From positions 25,278 to 89,277 of the forward strand of contig JAQGHU010000008.1 of assembly GCA_028291515.1 (NCBI GenBank): a DNA stretch of 64,000 nt. The letters are read 5' to 3'. A model generated the notes under the pieces. That model made no database searches and was not told the DNA's origin. It saw only the letters and a program-made list of their open reading frames with translations. A program made the position numbers and the translations under genes. Each line of letters starts with the position of its first letter. The stretch's first letter is position 1. Shown here piece after piece: positions 37,964 through 46,289 of this stretch. This DNA comes from Schlesneria sp. GTDB taxonomy: Bacteria > Planctomycetota > Planctomycetia > Planctomycetales > Planctomycetaceae.

Positions 37964-38809
37964 TCAATCAACTTCCAGAACCGCGGGGACGGTGAAGACC
38001 CGCCCGTTTCGCTGGAATTGCCCCCAGGCCTTGTAGATTCCAGGCTGTGCGATGTGTGCGGCGAATTTCACCCGTCCATCGGGTGCCGACTGCGTTTCGG
38101 CGTGTGCGTGGACGTATTCGCCCGTCGCTGCTCCGATTACTACCAGATGCCCCATGGCCCCGAGGTACGGTTCCAAATCCGCCAGGGCTTTTCCGGCGAG
38201 GTCACGGTGCGCGAACGTCACCAACCACTCACCTTCGCCGCGCTGCACAGAAACTTCCGTCTTCGTCTTGGCCTCGGTGACGACTACGGGCACGTTCGCT
38301 TTCAACTCGGCCACGGCAGGCGAGTCTCCAGCGACGCGCATTTCGTGGCGAACGGTCTGTTGTCCTTCCCCTTTGGCCTGGCAATCGACAAACAGCCAAT
38401 ATTTTCCAGGCGTGGGAAAGGCGATTTCGACTTTAGCCAGACCATCGTCCGCGACGGTCGGATGCAAATGCTGGAATTCGTCGAGGGCGTCTCGCACCAC
38501 AATGAAGTGCATGACCCGTTCATGCAGCAGTACAAACTCACGCAGCGTCTTGCCATCGCGTTCCAAGTGAAACCTGAGCGTCGTGGACTCGCCATGTTTC
38601 AGATCGTCGCCGCCGGAATCCACGACAAATTTCGCCGATGCGGCCATACCTGTCATCCCCGCCATCCCTTGATGCCCGGCGTGATCGTCCGGGGGAGTCG
38701 CGTGTTCCTGATGTGAGGAATGGTCGACAGCGGGAGCTTTCGGCGAAGCGGATTGTCGCCCGCAACCGACCAAGCTCAGAACAATAAGTGCAACAGATGA
38801 TCGAAACAT
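37964..38809 (-). CDS. Heavy-metal-associated lipoprotein (YtkA-like part)
   Basis: The product has 281 residues. The N-terminus is a lipoprotein signal (IVLSLVGCG) followed by a His/Met segment (HSSHQEHATPPDDHAGHQGMAGMTGM) suited to Cu+/Ag+ binding. Two beta-sandwich-type domains follow, with LREFVLLHERVMHFIVVRDAL and HLHPTV, then GHLVVIGAATGEYVHAHAET. The YVHAHAE histidines are another likely metal site. It lies 27 bases upstream of the P-type ATPase and should deliver or bind periplasmic copper. Confidence 0.75.
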   Translation of the reverse strand: MFRSSVALIVLSLVGCGRQSASPKAPAVDHSSHQEHATPPDDHAGHQGMAGMTGMAASAKFVVDSGGDDLKHGESTTLRFHLERDGKTLREFVLLHERVMHFIVVRDALDEFQHLHPTVADDGLAKVEIAFPTPGKYWLFVDCQAKGEGQQTVRHEMRVAGDSPAVAELKANVPVVVTEAKTKTEVSVQRGEGEWLVTFAHRDLAGKALADLEPYLGAMGHLVVIGAATGEYVHAHAETQSAPDGRVKFAAHIAQPGIYKAWGQFQRNGRVFTVPAVLEVD

Positions 38810-38851
38810 GAAATGGCTCCCAGTTTGGAAATCAAGGATTCTGAACGAACG

Positions 38852-39994
38852 CTATTTCGTCTTCGCTTTGCCGATATCAACGCGCGCCGCAAATATGGCA
38901 GTTTGGCCATTGAGTTTGGATTCCCAGCAGGCGATCACGGGGCCCTCGCCGTTAGGCGCTGAGGTAACCATCGGGTCGCGCGCGGCTCCAGATAGCTTCT
39001 GCGGCTGTTTCGAGGCGGGACTTAAGACCAGGAGATCACCTTCGCGACCAGCGGTCCAGACGATGACCGGCCCCTTGGTGGACGAAGCGATCCACGGTTG
39101 TTCGCCCCGCCCCAGCAATTGTTCACGTCCGCCGGTACTGGCGGCGGTGAAGATCTCGCTATCCCTGCGCCACACAGTGACGAGCGAGCCTTTGGGGCCA
39201 GCGGCCAGCATTCCACCATCCATCGGGCAGGCGTTGAGTTGCCACGATCCCTGCCCGAGCTTTTTTGCTGGGAGGAAGGTCTTGCCGTCGTCCTTCGAGG
39301 TCGTCACATACATGTCGCGATTACCCGCTAAGGCGTTGCGAAACATCACATGCACCGCACCGTCGCTGACCATGATGGACGGATGGCAACACTCGCAGAC
39401 ATTGCCATCCGGCGAACGGTAGACGCGGATATTCGGCTGCCATGTGGCCCCCCCATCGGCCGACTTCGAGACAAAGACCTCGGTCCGCTTTTCCCGCAGA
39501 TCCAGCCACGTTGCCCAGACCGTTCCGTCGCGGTTGGACGCCATCCCGTGAAGTCCTTCGCGCGCTGAATCGGCGGCGTCATTGACTCGCACAGGACCTT
39601 GCCAGGTCGCACCTTCATCCGCAGAGCGCCACGCGAGGACATCGCCATCACGTCCCTTCCCTTCACGGCCGCCAATCGCAGTCACAACAATGGATGTGCC
39701 CGCGGCCGTGATACGGGGCCCGCGTCGCATTCCGAGCGCCAGATTGGGCACCCGAAATGCCTCTTGAGGCTTCGTAAAAGTCACACCCGCATCAGTGGAT
39801 CGTGTGTACAAGACCGCATCCCCGACTCCGTAGATAAGATGTACCGTCCCATCATTGGCAATTGCTGCCTGCGGTTGTTTGGGCGAGGCTCCGCCACTTC
39901 CGCTGGCGACCAGAGTCGACTCGGCGGCCAATAGCGACGTCCCCAGCAACGCGAAAAAACAGCAGACCAGAGTTGTATGGAGATGTAGACGCAT
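38852..39994 (-). CDS. Exported sialidase-fold (BNR-repeat) protein
   Basis: From the ATG at 39994 the product has 380 residues with a signal peptide (TLVCCFFALLGTSLLAAE). It has repeated Asp-box/BNR elements (SADEGATWQG, SADGGATWQP, SKDDGKTF), which are the blades of a six-bladed propeller, and a FRIP-like part (RRGPRI). A CECCHPS motif with three nearby cysteines lies near residue 200 and may bind metal. Similar sialidase-fold proteins are often annotated as exo-alpha-sialidases, but the full catalytic set cannot be confirmed here. It sits in the copper cluster, 102 bases downstream of the HMA protein; its role there is unclear. Confidence 0.65.
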   Translation of the reverse strand: MRLHLHTTLVCCFFALLGTSLLAAESTLVASGSGGASPKQPQAAIANDGTVHLIYGVGDAVLYTRSTDAGVTFTKPQEAFRVPNLALGMRRGPRITAAGTSIVVTAIGGREGKGRDGDVLAWRSADEGATWQGPVRVNDAADSAREGLHGMASNRDGTVWATWLDLREKRTEVFVSKSADGGATWQPNIRVYRSPDGNVCECCHPSIMVSDGAVHVMFRNALAGNRDMYVTTSKDDGKTFLPAKKLGQGSWQLNACPMDGGMLAAGPKGSLVTVWRRDSEIFTAASTGGREQLLGRGEQPWIASSTKGPVIVWTAGREGDLLVLSPASKQPQKLSGAARDPMVTSAPNGEGPVIACWESKLNGQTAIFAARVDIGKAKTK

Positions 39995-40095
39995 GGTGTT
40001 CGGGCTCCATGTTTTGGTGGTCTTCGACGAAATAACCGCCCAGGATGGGATGTGCAGAGGAGTGGCACCTTCCCACCCTGAGACGGTCCGATGGA

Positions 40096-40428
40096 TCATT
40101 TTGTAGGTTTCGCCGTGAAAGTCCCTGTCGGTCCCTTCAATTCGGTGGGCTTGTAACCCGCGCTTTCAATGGCTTCCCACACCGCTTTCGGCGAGAAGTC
40201 CTTGCCAGCCGCCGCGTTGACGACAGCAGTGCCCTTATCGGCATCGACACTGGCCGAGTTGACGTTCGGCACTGCCTGTAATTTCTTCGTCACCTTGTTG
40301 GCACACCCGGCGCAATGCATTCCCTTGATCGAGACTATGGTATTGTTCGGCGTCTCTGCCGCACCGGCCACCGACACACAAGCCATCATCCACGCGAGAA
40401 CGTTCGCGACGACCACTGAGTTTTTCAT
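40096..40428 (-). CDS. Exported HMA (CopZ/MerP-like) metallochaperone
   Basis: The product has 110 residues. A signal peptide (VLAWMMACVSVAGAAE) precedes one heavy-metal-associated domain with the GMHCAGCANKV motif, whose two cysteines bind Cu+ or Hg2+. The rest fits the beta-alpha-beta-beta-alpha-beta fold (VNSASVDADKGTAVV, AVWEAIESAGY). Because it is exported, it resembles MerP or a periplasmic CopZ. It would carry copper to the RND adaptor or the P-type ATPase system. Confidence 0.85.
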   Translation of the reverse strand: MKNSVVVANVLAWMMACVSVAGAAETPNNTIVSIKGMHCAGCANKVTKKLQAVPNVNSASVDADKGTAVVNAAAGKDFSPKAVWEAIESAGYKPTELKGPTGTFTAKPTK

Positions 40429-40495
40429 GGTAATTTCCTTCTGTTATTGAGGGCATTTGATGAACGGGTTCAGCCTCAGATCAGGCGTTTCGCCG

Positions 40496-40927
40496 TTATG
40501 GTTGAACCGATTTGTGGGAAGATTTTAGAGCGGCGACCTTAGCCAACGTCTCGTCTGGTTTCTTGAGTGCTTTTGCTTTGCATCCCGCACAGCAAACGAA
40601 CACTGGTTCGCCTTTAATCGCAAGCTTGACGGGTACGCCCATCGAGCCTAGCCGTTCGTTATTCATCACCGCGCAATACTGCTGCTGCTCGGCGATTTTA
40701 CGGTCCTCGGGGTTCAGCTTGGCGAGCGTCGCCGTGACTTTTGGGTCTGCCGTCTGCGTCGAATGATCGTCGTGGTTCTCGCCCGTCGAGTGTTGATGCT
40801 CGTCACCATCTGCATGCCCCGTTTGTGCTGTCGAAGCATTCGGCATTGATGATGTTCGAGTTTGGCAACCCACGATCAACGCGAGTATTGCGAAAAGACC
40901 AGCGGTGGTACTTGACAATCGAAACAT
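40496..40927 (-). CDS. Lipoprotein with C-terminal CCxxC metal motif
   Basis: The ATG at 40927 follows GGAGGTTCAAATC and gives 143 residues. The lipobox is ALIVGC. A His/Asp-rich segment (HADGDEHQHSTGENHDDHS) and a helical domain with QQQYCAVMNNERLGSMGVPVK follow. Near the C-terminus the VFVCCAGCKAKA motif resembles the metal-binding part of YHS-type domains. It lies 51 bases after the next lipoprotein gene in the same direction and probably acts in the periplasm as a metal-binding protein. Confidence 0.75.
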   Translation of the reverse strand: MFRLSSTTAGLFAILALIVGCQTRTSSMPNASTAQTGHADGDEHQHSTGENHDDHSTQTADPKVTATLAKLNPEDRKIAEQQQYCAVMNNERLGSMGVPVKLAIKGEPVFVCCAGCKAKALKKPDETLAKVAALKSSHKSVQP

Positions 40928-40978
40928 GATTTGAACCTCCGTGAATATTTGGAACGCACTGCCCTGATGCGGCAGCAC

Positions 40979-41836
40979 TTACTTGATGTAAGTTTCAGGC
41001 AATTTGACTTCGTCCGGCTGCTGCTTGGCTGTCTTCACGAATTCGTCCACGCACGGTGGACAGCAGAATTGGTAGGGTTTGCCATCAATAACCCAGGTAA
41101 ACTTTGAATTGGCCTTGGTCAACGTGACCGGACAAATGCGATCACCAGGCTTGGGCTTCATGTCGTGCGATGACATCACCCCCTTGAACTTCTGCGAAGC
41201 GGTCACGTTGCCGTTGGCTTCGATGTCGGCTTCCGTGTATTTGCCGGCCGGTGTCAGATATAAAGCCTGCTCTTCAGCGGCTGGTAATCCAGCGGGCATC
41301 TCCTCTTGATGAGAAGCTGTCTGAGTCGTGAAGCCAATCCGAAACCGTTCTCCTTTGATTCGAAGGTTCGGAATTGTGACCTCGAGCGGCTGTCCCCTCA
41401 ATTCGTCGGGCAACACTCCGACGAACTGCGATGTTTGGCCAGGTGTGTCACCTTCTTGAGGCGTTGCCGCGAGTTCAACCGGCGTCGTGTCGGACTGGCC
41501 AACGATTTTGACGTACGCTTTGATCGCCTGCTCATCGACTTCCTGGATGCGGGACTCGTCCTTGCCCAGCGTGAGCAAGCGGATTGTGCCTCCCTTTTCA
41601 ATCACAGCTTCGGCGTGATAGCTGTCCGTACCAATGGGAACGATGATGCCGCCGTGTGAACCAGGTTTGTGTGCGTGATCCGCTTCGGTCGCCTTTGAAT
41701 CGACACTAGGAGCGGTCGGTGACTTTTCAGTAACGACGGTCGAGTTTTGCTTTTTGGATTCTGGAGTCGGAACTGTCTTAGCTCCACAGCCAATCGAGGT
41801 CATCATCGCAATAGCTGCGACGAGACAGGTGGCCAA
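40979..41836 (-). CDS. Metal-island lipoprotein, start possibly frameshifted
   Basis: The frame starting at TTG 41836 gives 285 residues with lipobox MTSIGCG. A His segment (HAHKPGSHGGIIVP) and a C-terminal YHS-like part (RICPVTL, YQFCCPPCVDEFVK) follow. A strong ribosome site and ATG (CGGAGGATAGCAATT before ATG at 41856) lie 20 bases upstream but in another frame. Restoring one base in the TTTCTTTGG run would give a normal signal peptide starting MNSRRF. So either TTG is used or the 5' end has a frameshift. The middle domain (AVIEKGGTIRLLTLGKDES) is shared in style with the gene at 44880-45380. Confidence 0.7.
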   Translation of the reverse strand: MATCLVAAIAMMTSIGCGAKTVPTPESKKQNSTVVTEKSPTAPSVDSKATEADHAHKPGSHGGIIVPIGTDSYHAEAVIEKGGTIRLLTLGKDESRIQEVDEQAIKAYVKIVGQSDTTPVELAATPQEGDTPGQTSQFVGVLPDELRGQPLEVTIPNLRIKGERFRIGFTTQTASHQEEMPAGLPAAEEQALYLTPAGKYTEADIEANGNVTASQKFKGVMSSHDMKPKPGDRICPVTLTKANSKFTWVIDGKPYQFCCPPCVDEFVKTAKQQPDEVKLPETYIK

Positions 41837-42021
41837 AGAAATCTGCGTGAATTCATAATTGCTATCCTCCGCCGCGGAGACGCAGAAGTGCGTGCCCGGC
41901 CAGATCGATGGAAAGGGACTGCAGTAAACAAGCCACCAACTGTGGCCGTCACCTGCAACAAGCCAGAATTGCCAAGGCTACGACTCCGCTCAGCAGAGGA
42001 ACCCGACAGGGCGAGAAATGC

Positions 42022-42438
42022 TTAGCAGCGCAGTGATTTCACGGCGCGCAGAATTCCAACGCCATCTAGGCGTGGAAAGGCTCTGGAACGTAAATACGTG
42101 GCATTTGACTGCGCGACTTCAATAGTCACCAACCGCCACAGTTGAGCTTCAAACGCGAGCGGGACAACCCAATGATCGAAATAGACACTGACGACAGCCG
42201 GCTCGGATGGGAGATTGGCTGCGACAGCCTTTCCCTTTTTGCATGGACAGTCGTGCCCACGTCCCATCGGGGACTTCGGGCACCCGCTGCTCGATCCCTC
42301 TGTTCTCTGGCAGCAGCACGAATCATCAGAAGATTTATGCTTCAGGGAAATGTTGAACGCATGGAGCGTACAGCAGCAGAACGACTGCCCGGCGAGCGTC
42401 GCAATCAGCAACAGCGATGAAAGTACCTTACGCCACAT
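42022..42438 (-). CDS. Small exported CCC-type Cys-rich protein (A)
   Basis: The ATG at 42438 has AGGACG upstream and gives 138 residues. A signal peptide (VLSSLLLIATLAGQSF) ends in CCC. CCCQRT, GCPKS and HDCPCKKGKA follow, then a cysteine-free domain with YFDHWVVPLAFEAQ and a C-terminal RAFPRLDGVGILR. Three other genes in the window (near 43436, 45591 and 54162) have the same build. The family is unknown. The cysteine spacing and the metal genes around it suggest a periplasmic metal-binding protein. Confidence 0.7.
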   Translation of the reverse strand: MWRKVLSSLLLIATLAGQSFCCCTLHAFNISLKHKSSDDSCCCQRTEGSSSGCPKSPMGRGHDCPCKKGKAVAANLPSEPAVVSVYFDHWVVPLAFEAQLWRLVTIEVAQSNATYLRSRAFPRLDGVGILRAVKSLRC

Positions 42439-42558
42439 ATTCACGTCCTAAGGAGGGGAGAAGTGAAAACTCCCCATTCCAGCACGATTATAATATCGTC
42501 CGGCCAAGTCGCGAATAGTAGAATCTTTGGCCCGCTGTTCAAGAGTGCAAGAAAAGTA

Positions 42559-42582
42559 GCCTGTCGGCTCGTGCCGACAGGC
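42559..42582 (-). terminator. Terminator after the copper storage gene
   Basis: A perfect 10-bp hairpin (GCCTGTCGGC around TCGT) lies 60 bases after the Csp gene. On the minus strand it is followed by TACTTTTCTT. Confidence 0.6.
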
Positions 42583-42642
42583 CATTTTTCACCGCTTCAT
42601 GATTCCCGGCAAACTCAAAACGCCACCGGGAAATTCGAGCTC

Positions 42643-43068
42643 TTACTTCATCATTTTTACCATATCTCGACACTGTTTAGCACAATCGCGGCAGGACTTG
42701 GCACACGCTGCCATTTGCTTGTCGTCGGTGACTTTCTCACACGCGGCTGCACAATCTTCGCAACATTTCGCACAACATTCCGCGCCAATGGCGGAGAGTT
42801 CGCTTTGGCGTCCGCAGAGCGTTGCACACATCTTGCAGCATTCGGCGCAGTCCACGCAAAGATGCATGCACTTGGCATGTTCCTTTTTGCCGTCAACTAC
42901 CAGCACAGAACAGTGATGGAAGCACGAGTCGCACACGACCTGGCAATCAGCGCAGACGGCGGCGCATTTCAGCATATGGGCCGAGTGCGGGCTATCGGCT
43001 GCGAAAATCGAGGTGCTGATGACGAACAATGCGATTGCCATCGCTTGAGAGAACATTCGGTAATTCAT
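42643..43068 (-). CDS. Four-helix-bundle copper storage protein (Csp1-like)
   Basis: The product has 141 residues. A signal peptide (MAIALFVISTSIFA) precedes four helices packed with cysteines at i, i+3/i+4 spacing (CAAVCADCQVVC, CMHLCVDCAECCKMCATLC, CCAKCCEDCAAAC, CAKSCRDCAKQC). This is the pattern of the DUF326/Csp family, in which the cysteines point into the core of the bundle and store many Cu+ ions per monomer. Export makes it resemble Csp1. It lies inside the copper cluster and ends at a likely terminator. Confidence 0.9.
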   Translation of the reverse strand: MNYRMFSQAMAIALFVISTSIFAADSPHSAHMLKCAAVCADCQVVCDSCFHHCSVLVVDGKKEHAKCMHLCVDCAECCKMCATLCGRQSELSAIGAECCAKCCEDCAAACEKVTDDKQMAACAKSCRDCAKQCRDMVKMMK

Positions 43069-43435
43069 ATTCAGAGTCTTTCAGTAGGAAAACTTGCGGA
43101 CCGATTGCAGAGGCAACATACCACTGCTTTTCTTGGTTTGACGCCAGGAATTCGATTGAACCGACCTCTAGCGTCCTGTCGGATCGTGACGCTCGTCCAG
43201 GCGCAGGTGACACACGCAAAAAATCGAGATGACAGAATTCGCTTTTGGTGAGACGCAATGCTGCTTTGCAAGGTCTTAACGTCGCAAAACCTCGCGAACC
43301 CAATCCATTAAGTGATCGGTGCAAGTGCGAATCGCAAGGAGGCGCGAATTCTAACGCCGTCTCTTAAGCGGGCTGGCCTTACCGTACGGCGGCTTCTGAT
43401 GTGAAGCAGACTTCAGGGTGCAGCCGGACCAAGGT
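43069..43435. other. Gene-free stretch upstream of Csp gene
   Basis: I see no supportable gene. Short frames on both strands lack ribosome sites and family features. Confidence 0.4.
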
Positions 43436-43873
43436 TTAACACAGCCAGCGACACAAGACAGCGCAGTAGGTTGTGCTTCGCAGTGCGATGACATTCTGTC
43501 GCCCAACAACGGAAGGAACGCGACGGTCGTCATCCGTGGTGAACATGGTCGGGACGATTGCCGGGGGGACGGTATAAAAATTGGCTCGCTGATCCATGGC
43601 TCTGCAGAATTCGGGCCTCGTTCCGGCGCACTTGTTTTTATTGCAGTGGCATCAGTGGCGAGGAAGAGGCTCACTCGCGTCACCCAAGTTGATCGCGACA
43701 TCCTCGGGAGTGCCATCCTCCGGCCGCGCCTCACAGCAACAGCAATCGGCGGATGATGCAATTCCACGGGCTCGACAGCAGCAACTCGATGGAATGATTT
43801 GAGAAACGAATAGCGCGAGCGCCACCCACAATCGCTGGTCCACGAGCAGCAATAGATGGCCATTGAGCGTCAT
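43436..43873 (-). pseudogene. CCC-type Cys-rich protein with an in-frame TGA
   Basis: An ATG at 43873 (GGAAATGAC upstream) opens a frame of the same type as the CCC-type proteins nearby: a hydrophobic segment (LWVALALFVSQIIPSS) ends in CCC, and ADCCCCEARPEDG follows. Codon 74 is TGA (43652-43654). It is followed in frame by CHCNKNKCAGTRPEFC and ordinary sequence to a TAA at 43436. The reading frame and the cysteines are kept on both sides of the TGA. It may be a nonsense mutation, or the TGA may be read as selenocysteine or read through; the gene's metal context makes the second idea worth checking. Confidence 0.45.
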
Positions 43874-44298
43874 GTCATTTCCGAAATTGCGACGAGCTAT
43901 CCCAAATGCACTCGTGCTTCCTACGGCGGCATTAGCACGCACGTCGAGCAAGACGTGTGCCGCGCAGAAGTTTTCCAAACGTCGCGAAGCAGAGCTTTCA
44001 AATTGACGTTGAATTTCCTCTGTCACGCGGTGGCCGAGACAGTCAATTGAAATCTTGGATCGGAATATCTGCAGCCAGCAAAACAGTTTCGGTTAATTCT
44101 TTTACTGACCGGTCATCTGGACACCGCAGAGCTAATATCGACATGGAGTTGGTCGATTAAGCCGATGCGTGAGCGAAGGCCGCTCAGAAGTGGTGGGTGC
44201 TCTCGGACACCTTGGCCGGTCATCAATCACCGCTGCGGCTTGTTAGCGTTGCCCCTCATTTTCGGTCGTCGTAGCGAGTTATCACCGGGAGCCTTTAA
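43874..44298. other. Gene-free stretch between Cys-rich gene and TolC remnant
   Basis: No gene or clear structured element is seen. It may hold further decayed efflux-gene DNA. Confidence 0.4.
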
Positions 44299-44640
44299 TC
44301 ACTGGCCGATCTGGGCAGCGGGCAGCAGTTGCCTCGCCGCACGATCTTGCACTTCTTTGAGCAACACGCGTTGACGCTGCGCATTACCACCCGGTTGATT
44401 CTGGATTGCGGAGCCGATAGCGACCGGATTGAGGCCGCCCGTCAATTGCAAGCCTTGGATTTCGGTGATGACTTTGTGCAGTTCCGTGAGTGCCTCATAC
44501 ATAGGCGACCTGACTTTCGAAGTACGTCTGTTGAGCAACGAGCACCGGCGTGAACGCCGTTTCTCCCGCACCGTGAAGCTGTTTTGCTAACATCAGATGT
44601 TCTTCCGCGCTCGGCAATCGTCTGCTTCAATCGCTCTATG
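44299..44640 (-). pseudogene. Remnant of a TolC-type outer-membrane channel gene
   Basis: On the minus strand, pieces in three frames match the C-terminal part of the full TolC gene at 46290-47912: ERLKQTIAE, then AKQLHGAGETAFTPVLVAQQTYFESQVAYV, then EALTELHKVITEIQGLQLTGGLNP to QLLPAAQIGQ. A single extra T after the tyrosine of VAYV shifts the last part. The final 60 residues are about 90% identical to the intact protein. It is a broken second copy. Confidence 0.8.
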
Positions 44641-44755
44641 TCCGTCTTTTACTCTTCACCCGGTTATCGCCTCTGGGCTTCACCGGAACGTCGCTGGCCA
44701 AGAACAGCACTGCCACGATGAGTAGCGCCGTGGTGACCCAGAATTCATATGTCAT
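44636..44755 (-). CDS. Possible 39-residue membrane peptide below the RNA element
   Basis: MTYEFWVTTALLIVAVLFLA forms one hydrophobic helix and is followed by a basic tail (RGDNRVKSKRR). A GAGA-type ribosome site precedes it. It starts 45 bases after the copy-2 RNA element and overlaps the end of the TolC remnant, so it may be the RNA's regulated gene or chance. Confidence 0.35.
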   Translation of the reverse strand: MTYEFWVTTALLIVAVLFLASDVPVKPRGDNRVKSKRRT

Positions 44756-44800
44756 GATCATCTCTCGAACCCATGCGGCAGGGATTCTGAATCGAACAGA

Positions 44801-44880
44801 AACCCACCAGGCGGCAACGTCTGGACGGACCTCAACCGCCGAGTGGGCCTGCCTCCGATTCGCATCGGAGTCAGTTCAGT
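44801..44880 (-). ncRNA. Structured RNA, short cobalamin-riboswitch-like (copy 2)
   Basis: On the minus strand it has the same conserved blocks as copy 1 (GGCCCACTCGGCG, GTCCGTCCAGACGTTGCCGCC). Its first stem reads CTCCGA...TCGGAG instead of TCCGG...CCGGA, so the pairs have changed together while the loop (TGCGAA) stays. This covariation supports a real RNA fold. It starts directly at the stop codon of the gene at 44880 and would lead the short membrane peptide. Confidence 0.45.
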
Positions 44881-45380
44881 TAGTCTTTGGGTTCGGGCTT
44901 CGGGGCGAGCACGATGTTCGCGGAATACGGCTTGCCCTTGATCTTGAGCAGCAGGCGAGGTTCGCTCGTTTTGCGGCGCAAATCATGGACCAGTTCACGA
45001 TCTTTTAGACTAAACATGGATGAGAGCCCGGCGGGATCCGTCTTCTGTGGAACAGCCTTGAGCTTGAAGGATTCAGGTTTGCCATCATGCTTCAATGTGA
45101 TGGTGATGTCCTTCGCTTCGATCGGGACATTCTCTTTGACCTCGCCATCGAGCAGATAAATGGTCGCCGTGTGGGTCTTCTCGTCGTTGACGAGTTCCGC
45201 ATGATATTCCTCTTCGCCCAATTCAATCAGCGTTCCCTTGTGGGGGCCGACTTCAGCATGGCCGTCCGGCTTGGGAGCTACTGACGCGGGAGGTGCGCCG
45301 AAGGCCTGGGCGGCAAATGACACTGCACAGATTGAGGCCAGAAACAACGCGTCGAGCTTTTGGATGGCTTTAAAGTACAT
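44880..45380 (-). CDS. Exported protein of the metal island
   Basis: The ATG at 45380 has GGGAAAAGC upstream and gives 166 residues; a longer open start at 45446 is less likely. A signal peptide ends near SFAAQAFGAPP. The mature part has a VGPHKGTLIELGEEEYHAELV start and a beta-rich domain (ATIYLLDGEVKENVPIEAKDI, DGKPESFKLKAVPQ). This HxG...YHAEV-type start is shared with the lipoprotein at 40979-41836. Family unknown; probably a periplasmic domain that goes with RND metal pumps. Confidence 0.65.
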   Translation of the reverse strand: MYFKAIQKLDALFLASICAVSFAAQAFGAPPASVAPKPDGHAEVGPHKGTLIELGEEEYHAELVNDEKTHTATIYLLDGEVKENVPIEAKDITITLKHDGKPESFKLKAVPQKTDPAGLSSMFSLKDRELVHDLRRKTSEPRLLLKIKGKPYSANIVLAPKPEPKD

Positions 45381-45590
45381 AGCTTTTCCCTGGTGTAAGA
45401 AATACAGAGCAATGACGATGCGCGACCGACCTTCGGCACAAGACAAAGTGGCTTTGCATCACGCGTGGATTCGTCGACGCCAACGCGGTCACCCGATCTC
45501 ACGAATAAAGCATGAGACCGAGCGACGTGGAGGCTAATAGCCGCGCATGCAAGATTCGCAGCGGCACAACGACAGAAGAGGGCGGACCGC

Positions 45591-46073
45591 TTAGATCCGG
45601 TAGACGCAAAGCGCGGAACGGCGCGATTGTGCAGTCAGCGGCGGACCAAAGTCGACGCCGTCGTGAATTTCAACCGTGAGAGCGGCAAGCGTAATCAACA
45701 ACGTTGATTCAGTTGGCCAGAAACCAAAACAGTGCCAGTCCACAGATGGTGGCAATGCAGCACGCGGTGTGGGCGTGAAGAAGATGTGCGACGCAACACA
45801 GAGATGGTGGCCGTGTGAATCATGGCACGGGCAATCACCTTCGTGCGGATGGGCACAGTTGCATGACTCATCGTGCTCTTCGCAACATTGCTCGTCACAG
45901 CGGTCCGAACAGGACTCGTCACAGCCTGTTGCGATGTTACACACAGGAGTTACAAAAGACTGACCCTGGTCACATTTGTGCGCCCCTAATCCACTGCAAC
46001 AGCACATAAAGTGCTGGGCAGCGAACGCGGTAAGCAACAGCATCGAAACCAGGCGATTCACGATCGACTCCAA
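45591..46073 (-). CDS. Small exported CCC-type Cys/His-rich protein (B)
   Basis: The product has 160 residues. A signal peptide (SMLLLTAFAAQHF) ends in MCCCSG. A long Cys/His/Asp segment (CDESCSDRCDEQCCEEHDES, HEGDCPCHDSHGHHLC) follows, then a cysteine-poor domain (HIFFTPTPRAALPPSVDWHC) and a C-terminal PLTAQSRRSALCVYRI. It shares its plan with the proteins at 42022, 43436 and 54162. It lies downstream of the TolC gene on the same strand. Confidence 0.7.
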   Translation of the reverse strand: MESIVNRLVSMLLLTAFAAQHFMCCCSGLGAHKCDQGQSFVTPVCNIATGCDESCSDRCDEQCCEEHDESCNCAHPHEGDCPCHDSHGHHLCVASHIFFTPTPRAALPPSVDWHCFGFWPTESTLLITLAALTVEIHDGVDFGPPLTAQSRRSALCVYRI

Positions 46074-46289
46074 TCGGCAGTTGTTGCCGATTATCGAGAG
46101 TTGTCTAATCTTGTCAACTGCGCGTCCATCATCAGAGAAGCCTAAGCAGCATCCATACCAATCGGACGAAACAGCAGTAACTCTTGAATTTCCTAGGTGG
46201 AAACCACCTCAATCGCCAATATGGGAAATCAGTCCGAGTCATGCGGTTGTCACACTGACGAGCTGATGCGATTGCTCCACCGGGGTTTG

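Noticed and set aside
43351..43863. 170-residue minus-strand frame
   Set aside because: The competing frame (43436-43873) has the signal segment and cysteine pattern of the local family; this one has neither.
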